Positions 40,957-48,819 of a stretch of 64,000 nt of DNA are shown here, piece by piece (within the stretch, counting starts at the first letter, position 1; the number at the start of each line of letters is the position of its first letter). The notes under the pieces are model-generated. The model was not told where the DNA came from. It saw nothing but the letters and a program-made list of their open reading frames with translations, and did no database searches. This stretch comes from Exiguobacterium aurantiacum DSM 6208. GTDB taxonomy: Bacteria > Bacillota > Bacilli > Exiguobacteriales > Exiguobacteriaceae. The translations under genes were made by a program, and so were the position numbers. Location of the stretch: assembly GCF_000702585.1 (NCBI RefSeq), contig NZ_JNIQ01000001.1, positions 1,803,001 to 1,867,000 on the forward strand. Direction: 5' to 3'.

Positions 40957-41185
40957 TGCACCTGTCATCATTGGATTGAACGAGGTGGTGAAGCAATCAT
41001 TCAACATACCGAAGAACTTGATTCCGCTCGTCGCTTTGTTTATCGGTATCCTCGTGGGCATTTCGGCTGCGCCATTCACGACCGTCGATATTTATGTGCG
41101 AATCTGGGCAGGGTCAATTGCAGGACTAACCTCAGTAGGGCTTTATGAATCCGGAAAGACAAGGAACGGTTATACAAAAGTATGA
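40922..41185 (+). CDS. Phage holin-like protein, possibly 5'-truncated
   Basis: Up to 87 aa. The part from LIAPVIIGLNEVVKQSFNIP through LIPLVALFIGILVGI and IWAGSIAGLTSVGLYESGK matches the A118-type phage holin layout with two to three TM helices. The upstream ATG 40922 lacks a ribosome binding site and the first dozen codons do not look like the family, suggesting the true start was lost. No endolysin is adjacent. A terminator follows directly. It supports a phage origin for this element. Confidence 0.65.
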   Translation: MLTLKNSLRKLIAPVIIGLNEVVKQSFNIPKNLIPLVALFIGILVGISAAPFTTVDIYVRIWAGSIAGLTSVGLYESGKTRNGYTKV

Positions 41186-41195
41186 AACGAATCAA

Positions 41196-41229
41196 TCCCT
41201 CTATTCGGACGAGTGGAGGGACTTTTTTG
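41196..41229. terminator. Terminator after holin remnant
   Basis: TCCCTC...GAGGGA stem followed by ACTTTTTT on the plus strand, immediately before the stop of the convergent gene. Confidence 0.7.
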
Positions 41230-41232
41230 TTA

Positions 41233-42075
41233 CTAAGATTTGGTTGGCAAGAAAAATATAGTAAGTGTAGCACTTGATTCTTTGTACCCGAAAGTTGATT
41301 TTCCATGGGAAAAATAAATGTCGAATTTTGTTTTTGTTTCAACATCCGTTCCCAATTGGGCTTCCGTTTTATAAGTAATGTACAATGAAAATTTGTAATC
41401 ATTTAATCGTTTATCTTGTAAAAGACAATGCAATAGTAATGCTTGGATGTATGCATAGACGGGAAAATCATAATACTGATTTTCATTCAGGGCTACCCAA
41501 GGTGTGGTGATATGGACTATGTCGAAATGTCTTATGCTAGAGCGGATTTGTTTTTTGCCTTCTGTTAAGCTCTCATCCACCCGAAGCCTTTGTGTAGCAA
41601 TTCGATCTTCAGGTAAAAAATCCATTTTATATGCATAGGTATCAAAAGCCGAATGAGAAAAGCTTATATTTTCTTTGTTAGCAATTAATTTATCGACATC
41701 ATCTAACTCAATCCAGGTTCGTATATAATATGCGTTGCCTTTTCCAACGTTCTTCACTTTCAAGTTTAGGTCTCCATAAAGAGGTGATTCTCCAAATCCC
41801 GTTACAGTAATCGGATCTTGGTGAATAGTCAAAGTATCAGGAAGTAACTTCGGAGTAAGACTATATTCATACTGTTCTTTCAAGAGTTTAGTTTGCTCTT
41901 CCGCGTGCTTAGTAGCTTCTTTTGCAGCTTGTGAAGATTGCTCTGCACTCTTCGCCGCCCTGCTACTTATAAAAACAGCATGAAGTGTCAATCCAGCCGC
42001 TGCTATACCAACTAAGTCTGTAATTCCAAAAGAAGGGTTCCAATCAATTAAACCGAGCAATACATCTATCCCCAT
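41233..42075 (-). CDS. Membrane-anchored coiled-coil protein of unknown function
   Basis: About 280 aa; GGGGGCAC precedes ATG 42075. A hydrophobic N-terminus (ITDLVGIAAAGLTLHAVFI) is followed by an Ala/Glu/Lys coiled coil (about residues 40-70, SAEQSSQAAKEATKHAEEQT) and a beta-rich C-terminal domain of about 200 residues (YGDLNLKVKNVGKGNAYYI). The layout of one TM, a coil and a soluble domain occurs in many phage-defence and phage accessory proteins, but I recognise no family. It is AT-rich and lies in the mobile element. Confidence 0.72.
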   Translation of the reverse strand: MGIDVLLGLIDWNPSFGITDLVGIAAAGLTLHAVFISSRAAKSAEQSSQAAKEATKHAEEQTKLLKEQYEYSLTPKLLPDTLTIHQDPITVTGFGESPLYGDLNLKVKNVGKGNAYYIRTWIELDDVDKLIANKENISFSHSAFDTYAYKMDFLPEDRIATQRLRVDESLTEGKKQIRSSIRHFDIVHITTPWVALNENQYYDFPVYAYIQALLLHCLLQDKRLNDYKFSLYITYKTEAQLGTDVETKTKFDIYFSHGKSTFGYKESSATLTIFFLPTKS

Positions 42076-42136
42076 CACAGTGCCCCCAGTTAACTATATT
42101 TCATATTTAACATAGTAACACACTGTAAAACCTGAT

Positions 42137-42370
42137 TTAGACGTTTGTAGTCAGCTCGGCTTCGAGCTCATCACTTTCTAAAACTATAGGTTCAATAAAG
42201 TCCTCCCTATATATCACTTCTTGATTTTCAAACCTACCGTTGAACCTTACATAAATCGAGAATAATTCACTACGACTTTTAACGTGTAGGAGAACTTTGT
42301 AGGACAGAATTTTTTTGATGCTAAATATGACGTCCCTAGTTCCGAGCATATTCATTAACTTATTGGCCAC
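42137..42370 (-). CDS. Small hypothetical protein of the element
   Basis: 77 aa from GTG 42370, or ATG 42355 or 42349. No strong ribosome site. AT-rich, soluble, acidic C-terminus. It overlaps the stop of a preceding fragment. No family recognised; similar small genes are common in phage and integrative elements. Confidence 0.5.
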   Translation of the reverse strand: MANKLMNMLGTRDVIFSIKKILSYKVLLHVKSRSELFSIYVRFNGRFENQEVIYREDFIEPIVLESDELEAELTTNV

Positions 42371-42523
42371 CTAATTCAATTCTTCAGGAGTGGCTATTCT
42401 TATATGTTTCTTTGGTCTTGGGATAATGATCACCTCATACTGAGCATAGTCTCCAGATTGAAAATAGTCATGTGTCCATATAAATAAATCAGGGTATGAT
42501 AAAAGGCATAAGAAAAAACCCTC
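42371..42523 (-). pseudogene. 3' fragment of an unrecognised gene
   Basis: An open frame without start codon, directly after the stop of the 61-aa gene and in the same frame, encodes DYFQSGDYAQYEVIIIPRPK and ends KKHIRIATPEELN. Composition looks coding. It is either a 5'-truncated gene or the C-terminal part of the preceding gene cut off by TAA at 42527-42529. Confidence 0.35.
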
Positions 42524-42526
42524 ATT

Positions 42527-42712
42527 TTATAGAAAGCTTGCTTTCTCATTTGAGTGATTAGGAATATCTAATTGGAGTTGAGACCGTTCTTCTATTCGGG
42601 ATGTGAATTCAGTGCGGATTACGCGCTCACCCTTAGCTGTGACTCGCATGCCTTCAACAAATCTCAAAATTTCGGAAATCTCTTCTTTTGTGCCGATGAT
42701 AGCTAATTGCAT
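42527..42712 (-). CDS. Small phage-like protein, 61 aa
   Basis: GGGGAGG is 7 bases before ATG 42712. The protein begins MQLAIIGTKEEISEILRFVE (beta strand, then helix), then has a basic/acidic middle. This resembles short accessory proteins found in Firmicute phages and conjugative elements, function unknown. It is the last gene before attR. The 212 bases 42713-42924 hold three arm-type repeats and no gene. Confidence 0.6.
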   Translation of the reverse strand: MQLAIIGTKEEISEILRFVEGMRVTAKGERVIRTEFTSRIEERSQLQLDIPNHSNEKASFL

Positions 42713-42788
42713 TTTATTGCCTCCCCGTGTCGCAAACAGGTGACGTTTTCATAAAATTATTTACCCATATATATGAAGATGAAAACGA

Positions 42789-42835
42789 ATTGCACACCTG
42801 CCCAAAATAGGGCCATTGCACACCTCATTGCACAC
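42789..42835 (+). repeat. Putative integrase arm sites, right end
   Basis: ATTGCACAC at 42789-42797, 42815-42823 and 42827-42835, all in direct orientation, 90-135 bases inside attR. The left end has two copies. Confidence 0.62.
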
Positions 42836-42924
42836 TACATAGATAGTTTATGGTATTATCCCAATCATCTTACCTTATACGCTTAATAAGAGATGATGAT
42901 TGATAACGGATGGAACGACATCAA

Positions 42925-42962
42925 CAGTACTACCAGTTCTTCGGCAAACGTCCTCCGAGACG
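42925..42962 (+). repeat. attR core: 38-bp direct repeat
   Basis: Identical to 35685-35722 over 38 bases; flanking bases on both sides diverge. Confidence 0.93.
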
Positions 42963-42993
42963 CCCGAAAGAGGAAACTTCTGAAAACAAGTGA
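42925..42993 (+). pseudogene. ypsC: Displaced original 3' end of ypsC
   Basis: Reads QYYQFFGKRPPRRPKEETSE then NK and stop (TGA 42991-42993) in the same frame as the intact gene. This is the pre-insertion C-terminus, now cut off from its gene by the integrated element. It is the direct sequence evidence for the insertion direction. Confidence 0.9.
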
Positions 42994-43052
42994 GGCAGCA
43001 GTAGGCCTGGCACCAGCTTGTAAATAGTAAACGACCGCAACTCGAGCGGACG

Positions 43053-43083
43053 GACCGTAGACGGATGTCTGCGGTCTTTTTTT
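43053..43083 (+). terminator. Original ypsC terminator
   Basis: GACCGTAGAC-GGAT-GTCTGCGGTC followed by eight T, 60 bases past the displaced ypsC stop. Confidence 0.87.
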
Positions 43084-43122
43084 CGTCTGTCTATCGTAGG
43101 TAGATCACCGCATCGTATGGAA

Positions 43123-43156
43123 AGAAAAAACGACGCCCGCTAGAAAGCGGTACGTC
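43123..43156 (-). terminator. Terminator of the nuclease-like lipoprotein gene
   Basis: On the minus strand CGACG..CCGC / GCGG..CGTCG followed by TTTTTTC. Confidence 0.82.
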
Positions 43157-43181
43157 GATCGAGCTGGCGTTTGCCGTCAGC

Positions 43182-44075
43182 TCATTCGCCGACCATCCCG
43201 TCGTTGTCATTGTCTCGCATGTACGGATAGAGCCAATGATCGCTCATGATCGGCATACTGAAGCCGGCATCTTTCGCTTCTTGGATCGTCACTTGTCCGT
43301 TTCCGTTCTTGTCGACGGTCGAGATGTCACCGCGGTCAGCCGGTGTGCCCGTCTCTGGCGTCTTCTCGGTCAAGCCGAGTGCTGCGTTCACTTCGTCCGG
43401 GTTGACGTTGTCGAACCGGTCGATGATGACGTTCCCGTTCAACGTGTACGTATATTGATAGCTGGACGGGATTTGGGTCGATGTGTCCGGATATGTGATG
43501 AGCGCCTCGAAGTCTGTGACCCCGCCCGCGTTGCGAATGATCGTCTCCATGTAGGCTTGGTCACCGTGGCGGTTGAGCGTGCTGTTTTGTGGCGTGATGT
43601 TGTAGGCGTTCGAGACGCCTCCGAGCGAGTCGGCGATGACGTGCCCTTCATCGAACTCGGCATGCTCGGTGCCGGGAACTTTCGCCTCGTCGGCGTAGTA
43701 ACGGCCAGATGACTTTACAGCCTCGTTCGCCTCGTCCTGCAAGGTGATCTCAGCGGCGACAACTCGTACAAGTTGTCCGTGCTCATTTGTGAACGCCCAA
43801 TATTCACGCTCGCCGAATCCGACGTTTACGACGACGTTTCCTTCGCGATGTCCAGACAAGTCACCGCCATCGACCTCGAGTAACGTGTAGCCTGAGAATC
43901 GTTCTTGTGCCGACGGATCTGATTGGTCCTCAGCCTCAGTCGTTGACGCCGATTGTTCTTGCACATCGGTAACTTCAGCCGTATCATCTGTGAGAGAAGC
44001 ATCTTGTTCACTGTTGCATGCGACTAGCAGAAGCATCGTTAGCGGCAAAGTGAAGTAAATCAAGTTTCGGATCAT
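43182..44075 (-). CDS. Lipoprotein with DNA/RNA non-specific endonuclease domain and Ca2+-binding tail
   Basis: 297 aa. Signal peptide with lipobox LLVAC predicts a lipid-anchored extracellular protein. After an acidic linker (residues 20-55) comes a domain with RYYADEAKVPGTEH, DEGHVIADSLGGVSNAYNIT and NSTLNRHGDQAYMETIIR, the Endonuclease_NS_2 pattern (the catalytic DGH variant DEGH and Asn of the metal site). The C-terminus has an EF-hand-like DKNGNGQVTIQEA and an Excalibur-like RDNDNDGMVGE. It likely degrades extracellular nucleic acid in a Ca2+-dependent way. GAGGGG precedes ATG 44075. It lies just outside attR and has host-like composition. Confidence 0.82.
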   Translation of the reverse strand: MIRNLIYFTLPLTMLLLVACNSEQDASLTDDTAEVTDVQEQSASTTEAEDQSDPSAQERFSGYTLLEVDGGDLSGHREGNVVVNVGFGEREYWAFTNEHGQLVRVVAAEITLQDEANEAVKSSGRYYADEAKVPGTEHAEFDEGHVIADSLGGVSNAYNITPQNSTLNRHGDQAYMETIIRNAGGVTDFEALITYPDTSTQIPSSYQYTYTLNGNVIIDRFDNVNPDEVNAALGLTEKTPETGTPADRGDISTVDKNGNGQVTIQEAKDAGFSMPIMSDHWLYPYMRDNDNDGMVGE

Positions 44076-44257
44076 CTCGACACCCCTCTATGGATTATTA
44101 GTACTTGTTCATTTTAAAAATGTTTGAAACGTTATACAAGCAAACTGATTGGGAGTTGGGGAATGTCACATCCGAAAGGTTCGGTCAGGCACTTGTTGCG
44201 TCTCAATCGATTCGATCCAGGCTATACATACGTATACATTGAGAGAGGAGACGTGCC

Positions 44258-44440
44258 ATGCAGACATACACAATCGAATATGCGTTTCAAGACAAGGAGC
44301 AGACGTCACGAACGTGCGAAGTCCGACTCGATCGTACGCCCGATTTGAATGATAACGAGCAACTCGCCGACCTTTATCAAATCGTGTCAGACGCGATTCG
44401 AAAGCCGATCACGACTTTCGAGATATTGGCGGTTCGCTAA
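44258..44440 (+). CDS. Small hypothetical protein, 60 aa
   Basis: GAGGAGACG lies upstream of ATG 44258. Soluble, mixed alpha/beta, ending FEILAVR. No family recognised. A palindrome (AATCGACCCC / GGGGTCGATT, 44445-44479) follows but lacks a T-run on this strand. Confidence 0.6.
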   Translation: MQTYTIEYAFQDKEQTSRTCEVRLDRTPDLNDNEQLADLYQIVSDAIRKPITTFEILAVR

Positions 44441-44509
44441 AACAAATCGACCCCTGGGCAACCGTCTTGGGGGTCGATTCAGTCAATCGAAAAGAGGAGT
44501 GATGATGTA

Positions 44510-45415
44510 ATGAGAATAGTCGTCGTTGGGCTTGGCGATGTCGCCAAGAAAGCATACTTGCCAGTCTACGCCGGATTGGACGGGGTGGACACTTTCCTCG
44601 TCTCACGGGACGAAGAAAAAGCAAAACAACTCGTCGCAAAATATCGATTCGCCGGACAGTATCGGACGCTCGAGGAGACGCCGCTCTCCGAGATGGACGC
44701 GGTGTTGATTCATTCGACCACATCGGTACATACGGACCAAGTCGCCTATGCGCTTGAACGAGGAAAGCACGTCTTCATCGATAAGCCGGTCACGTTCACG
44801 CTCGAGGAGACCGCTCGTCTCGTCGGGCTCGCCGAGAAGAATCAAGTCGAGCTCGTCACCGGATTCAATCGCCGTTTCGCGACGGCGACGACGGCATTGA
44901 AGGCCGTCGCAGCCCCGAACCTCGTGTTGATCCAGAAGAATCGGACGTATCAACCGGCGACACTGCGGGAGTTCATCGTCGAGGACTTCGTCCACGTCGT
45001 CGACACTCTGCGGTTTTTGACGGGCCTCGAACCGGTGGAACATCTCTCCGTCCGTCCCCGTTATGAAGGGGAGACGCTCAAGCAACTTCAGATTCAGTTC
45101 ACGGCCGGTGGGGTCGAGGCGATCGGAATCATGAACCGCGACAACGGTTGTACAGAAGAAGTGATGGAAGTGATGTCTCCGAGCGTGAAACGGGTATCTC
45201 GGGACGTCGAGCGCGTCTTCGACCACACCCCGGACGGCATGCTCGAACGGGGTTTAAGTCCGTGGGAATCGAATTTGGCACGGCGAGGATTCACATCGAT
45301 GATCGATGAGTTCATCAAATTGCTCAAAGGGGAAGAGAACGATTCCGTCCGGGCCCGTGACAGTCTGACGACCCATGAGCTGTGCGAACAGATCATCGAA
45401 GCGGTCACGCGCTGA
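44510..45415 (+). CDS. Gfo/Idh/MocA family oxidoreductase
   Basis: 301 aa. Rossmann motif VVGLGDVAKKAYLP at the N-terminus, then HSTTSVHTDQVAYALERGKH and the catalytic DKPVTFTLEE, and the C-terminal alpha/beta domain with GFNRRFA. It oxidises or reduces a sugar or cyclitol derivative with NAD(P). The C-terminal part is shorter than inositol dehydrogenases. GAGGAG is upstream of ATG 44510. It stands before an AGCS transporter gene, 59 bases apart. No substrate can be named. Confidence 0.87.
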   Translation: MRIVVVGLGDVAKKAYLPVYAGLDGVDTFLVSRDEEKAKQLVAKYRFAGQYRTLEETPLSEMDAVLIHSTTSVHTDQVAYALERGKHVFIDKPVTFTLEETARLVGLAEKNQVELVTGFNRRFATATTALKAVAAPNLVLIQKNRTYQPATLREFIVEDFVHVVDTLRFLTGLEPVEHLSVRPRYEGETLKQLQIQFTAGGVEAIGIMNRDNGCTEEVMEVMSPSVKRVSRDVERVFDHTPDGMLERGLSPWESNLARRGFTSMIDEFIKLLKGEENDSVRARDSLTTHELCEQIIEAVTR

Positions 45416-45474
45416 ACGCACCGTTTCCTGGCGTAAAGGAGCGGGTAAGGATTCCTTAAGAGGAGGGATGTTCA

Positions 45475-46893
45475 GTGGAAATGCGAGAGTTGATCATGCA
45501 GGCGAACGACTTGCTGTGGACGTATGTCCTTATTTTCGTTTTGATTGCCGGCGGGATCTTCTTCACGATCCGGATGGGATTCGTCCAATTCCGGATGCTG
45601 CCGGAAATGTTCAAGCTGTTGTTCGTCAAAGGATTGAAGCATGAGAAAGGACAAGTATCTTCGTTCCAAGCGTTCGCCATCGGGACGGCTGCGCGGGTCG
45701 GCACCGGGAACATCGCCGGCGTCTCGACCGCGATCGCCCTCGGTGGACCCGGGGCCGTCTTTTGGATGTGGCTCATCGCTTTGATCGGTGCGGCGTCGGC
45801 ATTCGTCGAGAGCACGCTCGCCCAAGTGTATAAAGTCCATGACGGCAAGGCGTGGCGCGGTGGCCCGGCCTATTACATCGAACGGGCACTCGGGCAACGT
45901 TGGCTCGGGATCGTGTTTGCGATTTTAATCACGTTCTCATTTGGGTTTGCTTTTAACTCGGTACAAGCGAACACGATCGCCTTATCTGTCAACAACGTGT
46001 TTGACATCGACACGGTTTGGGTCGGTCTCATCCTCGCCGTCGTGACGGGGATCGTCATCTTCGGTGGGATCCGCTCCATCTCGACACTGTCGGGGATCAT
46101 CGTCCCGGTCATGGCCGGTGGGTACATCTTGCTCGCGATTTGGGTCGTATTGACGAACCTTGGCGCCGTACCGGCCGTGTTCTCGGCCATCTTCTCAGAA
46201 GGGGTGCTCGGCTTCCGACAACTGTTCGGTGGCGCGGTCGGTGCCGCCGTCTTGCAAGGGATTCGCCGCGGCTTGTTCTCGAACGAGGCGGGGATGGGCT
46301 CGGCTCCGAACGCCGCAGCGACGGCCGAAGTCAGCCATCCTGTGAAACAAGGGCTCATCCAGTCGCTCAGTGTGTTCGTGGACACGCTGTTCATCTGTAC
46401 GGCGACGGCGATGATCGTCTTGATCTCTGGTGTCCCGGGTTCAGAGGAGCTTCAAGGCATCGAACTAGCGCAAGAAGCGCTCTTGACCGAAATCGGTCCG
46501 GTCGCGACGTCACTCATGACGATTGCGATTCTGTTGTTCGCATTCAGTTCGATACTGGCGAACTATTATTACGGGGAGACGAACATCGAGTTCATTTCAG
46601 AACGGAAAGTGTATCTCGTCATCTATCGTATCGCCGTAATCGGGATGGTCATGTTCGGTGCCGTTCGTTCGGCAGGACTCGTCTGGTCGATCGCCGACAT
46701 CTTCATGGGCTTGATGGCGCTCGTCAACATGTACGCCATCTTCCGTCTGAGCAAGATTGCCCGCGTACTGCTCGACGATTACGTCGCACAGAAACGGGCC
46801 GGAAAAGATCCGCACTTCAGTCGAGATGACGTCGACTTGCCTGGTAAAGAACACGTCGAGGCATGGGAAACGAAGCGGGAACATATCGGTTGA
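45475..46893 (+). CDS. AGCS family sodium:alanine (glycine) symporter
   Basis: 472 aa with about 11 hydrophobic segments. Signatures: RMGFVQFRMLPEMFKLLF, ARVGTGNIAGVSTAIALGGP, GPAYYIERALG and GMGSAPNAAATAEVSHPVKQ. GTG 45475 is chosen because AGGAGGG lies 7 bases before it; ATG 45481 is the alternative. It imports alanine or glycine with Na+. The C-terminus is a charged cytoplasmic tail. Confidence 0.92.
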   Translation: MEMRELIMQANDLLWTYVLIFVLIAGGIFFTIRMGFVQFRMLPEMFKLLFVKGLKHEKGQVSSFQAFAIGTAARVGTGNIAGVSTAIALGGPGAVFWMWLIALIGAASAFVESTLAQVYKVHDGKAWRGGPAYYIERALGQRWLGIVFAILITFSFGFAFNSVQANTIALSVNNVFDIDTVWVGLILAVVTGIVIFGGIRSISTLSGIIVPVMAGGYILLAIWVVLTNLGAVPAVFSAIFSEGVLGFRQLFGGAVGAAVLQGIRRGLFSNEAGMGSAPNAAATAEVSHPVKQGLIQSLSVFVDTLFICTATAMIVLISGVPGSEELQGIELAQEALLTEIGPVATSLMTIAILLFAFSSILANYYYGETNIEFISERKVYLVIYRIAVIGMVMFGAVRSAGLVWSIADIFMGLMALVNMYAIFRLSKIARVLLDDYVAQKRAGKDPHFSRDDVDLPGKEHVEAWETKREHIG

Positions 46894-47002
46894 ATGAAGA
46901 GCAAGGGCTGCGTCGCGGTCCTTGCTTTAAATCGATATGAAAATAATTATTTCAAATACCGTATTCATTTTATAAAAATTATTTAAGAAAAGAGTAGAGA
47001 AC

Positions 47003-47824
47003 ATGATACAAACCTTCACTACTGTGTTCAAGCGTTTTTTTGTCGAACGTTTCTTTGATCAAGCGGCCATGTTGGCCTATTATTTTATTTTGTCGACATT
47101 TCCTTTCTTGCTGTTCGTTCTTGGAATCGTCGGATTGCTGCCGTTCACGAGCGGGGACGTCATTGATGCGCTCGCTCTCATCATGCCAGAAGGGAGTTAT
47201 GAGTTGTTAGAAGGAAACATCGAGGCGATTTTTGATGATTCAAGACTCGGTCTGGCCTCGATCAGCATCTTGCCTGCCCTTTGGATTTCTTCGATGGCGG
47301 TGCAATCGCTCGTTCGTTCGCTGAACGATGCCTATCGATTGATTCGCAACAAGTCATTTCTAAGAGGGGCGCTCCAAGACATCGCGGTCACGCTCGCGCT
47401 TATGTTCGTATTACCGTTCTCGCTCGTCATCCCGGTCGTCGAGGCGGCGTTACGGGAAGTCTCGACACATATCATCTTCATCGATGAGATCGTCGCGACA
47501 TACGCCCAAATCTGGTTTTATTTCCGTTGGATTGTCGGATCACTCGTCTTGTTCAGCGTCTTTTTACTCGTCTACAAATGGCTCCCTAGCCACCGTGGGA
47601 CAATCCGTGACAGTTGGGGAGGGGCAGCGTTCGCCACAATCGGTATCTTGACAGTCTCGAACGTGTTCAGCTACTATTCACAGTATGCAAACTATGAACG
47701 CTTCTATGGCCAGTTAGGTGCGTTCATCGTGCTGCTCGTCTGGTTTTATTTGGCGGCCTCGGTGATCTTGCTCGGCGGGTTGCTGAACGCCACGCTCATC
47801 GAACGAAAAGAAAAGTCCGATTAA
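47003..47824 (+). CDS. YihY/BrkB-family membrane protein
   Basis: 273 aa with six hydrophobic segments. The FDQAAMLAYYFILSTFPFLLF and YKWLPSHRGTIRDSWGGAAF stretches identify the YihY family (long misnamed RNase BN). Function unknown; envelope or virulence-related roles were proposed for some members. GAAAAGAGTAGAG precedes ATG 47003. Followed after 79 bases by two small membrane protein genes. Confidence 0.88.
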   Translation: MIQTFTTVFKRFFVERFFDQAAMLAYYFILSTFPFLLFVLGIVGLLPFTSGDVIDALALIMPEGSYELLEGNIEAIFDDSRLGLASISILPALWISSMAVQSLVRSLNDAYRLIRNKSFLRGALQDIAVTLALMFVLPFSLVIPVVEAALREVSTHIIFIDEIVATYAQIWFYFRWIVGSLVLFSVFLLVYKWLPSHRGTIRDSWGGAAFATIGILTVSNVFSYYSQYANYERFYGQLGAFIVLLVWFYLAASVILLGGLLNATLIERKEKSD

Positions 47825-47903
47825 CCTGCAATTGATTGTTATCATTCAAGGATTCAGGGAATGATATCGATAAGATCGCATCTTTCAATCGGAGGTGGGA
47901 AAC

Positions 47904-48458
47904 ATGGATATGCAACGGCTCGTACACAATCGTCGTTTCATCGATCAATCATTGTTTTACCTCGCCTTACAACTATGGAAGTGGATCATGTTGCTACCGG
48001 TTCTCTTCTACTTGGACGTCTCGATGCGTGTCGCCCCATTTTCTCAGTACGTGATGGTCAGTTTGATCCTTTACGTCGCGTTTCGTGTCATTCAGTACGT
48101 GATTGCGAGTCGAGCCTCCTTGATGGAGCTGCTCGAGTTCGGCTACGGGGTACTCTCACTCGTCCTTGTCATTTCGCTTTTGATTGAAGTGTCGGCCTCA
48201 CCGACCGCAATCGCGTTCCTTGCCGCAGTATTTCTCGTCCACCCGACGCTGGCACTTCATCATTACCGTGATTTTAGCGAACGGAAGTGGTTGAACAAAC
48301 AGTTTCAGCTGTTCAGCCCGATGCTCAAGCAAGGTGAGGTGCCGGTCCATGTGCTCGTATTGACCGAGGACGAGATCGTCATCACTGCCGAGAGTGGCAA
48401 AGAGTTCACATACCGGCACATCTATTGGGGTGGGTTCTATTTTGAAAATGTGTCTTAA
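47904..48458 (+). CDS. Four-TM membrane protein, unknown family
   Basis: 184 aa from ATG 47904 (GGAGG 8 bases upstream). Four hydrophobic segments in residues 15-110, then a soluble C-terminal beta-rich segment of about 60 residues (VPVHVLVLTEDEIVITAE). The tail resembles PH-like or YcxB-like C-terminal parts but this is not secure. It precedes the next small membrane protein by 13 bases, likely one transcript. Confidence 0.65.
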   Translation: MDMQRLVHNRRFIDQSLFYLALQLWKWIMLLPVLFYLDVSMRVAPFSQYVMVSLILYVAFRVIQYVIASRASLMELLEFGYGVLSLVLVISLLIEVSASPTAIAFLAAVFLVHPTLALHHYRDFSERKWLNKQFQLFSPMLKQGEVPVHVLVLTEDEIVITAESGKEFTYRHIYWGGFYFENVS

Positions 48459-48471
48459 GGTGGTCGTTTGA

Positions 48472-48765
48472 TTGGATAATATTATTGTCATCGTATTTTG
48501 GATTGTCGCGTTCCTGGCATTCTTTAAAGGTGCTTACGACATGTGGCGGGAGTATCGATCGACGAAACAACGATCGGTCCTCTACTTCTTGATCGCCTTG
48601 ATTTTAACTTGGTTTTGGTTCAACCCTTACGAATTGACCGCACTTCATCCGTTCGTTCTCATGGCTTATTATTGGAACCGGAACCGGACGCTTCGAAACG
48701 TGATGTTCGTCCTTGTCCTCGTTCCATTCTTCATTCGTGTCTGGTTACTCGCCTCGACGATGTGA
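48472..48765 (+). CDS. Small membrane protein, 97 aa
   Basis: TTG 48472 preceded by AAGGTGG. Three hydrophobic segments with a short charged loop. No family recognised. Follows the four-TM protein gene by 13 bases and ends before a strong bidirectional terminator. Confidence 0.62.
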   Translation: MDNIIVIVFWIVAFLAFFKGAYDMWREYRSTKQRSVLYFLIALILTWFWFNPYELTALHPFVLMAYYWNRNRTLRNVMFVLVLVPFFIRVWLLASTM

Positions 48766-48780
48766 ATCCAATGACAGAAG

Positions 48781-48814
48781 AAAGGCTCGCCCCGAATAAT
48801 GGGGCGAGCCTTTT
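48781..48814. terminator. Bidirectional terminator
   Basis: AAAGGCTCGCCCC-GAATAAT-GGGGCGAGCCTTTT, perfect 13-bp stem between convergent genes. Confidence 0.92.
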
Positions 48815-48819
48815 GATGC

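Larger units (their letters stand above)
35685..42962. mobile_element. 7.2-kb integrative element inserted in ypsC 3' end
   Basis: It is bounded by perfect 38-bp repeats. Inside attL lies a tyrosine integrase gene with two TAG codons. Inside both ends lie ATTGCACAC arm-type repeats. Cargo: a Panacea-domain gene and partner, an ISL3 insertion sequence, an HNH nuclease, a holin-like remnant, a membrane-anchored coiled-coil protein and small phage-like genes. Several genes are visibly AT-rich compared with the flanks. No structural phage genes, relaxase, replication gene or excisionase were seen, so it looks like a phage-derived satellite or a decayed integrative island. Confidence 0.88.

Noticed and set aside
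40789-41079. 96-residue minus frame as a full gene
   Set aside because: Its first 41 residues are the antisense shadow of the holin-like sequence; only the part from 40956 down looks coding.
42713-42924. CRISPR-like array from the repeated ATTGCACAC
   Set aside because: The repeats are 9 bases with irregular short spacing and lie at both element ends; they fit integrase arm sites, not CRISPR.
44445-44479. Palindrome after the 60-aa gene as a terminator
   Set aside because: The stem is good, but no T-run follows on the plus strand, so I did not list it as a terminator.
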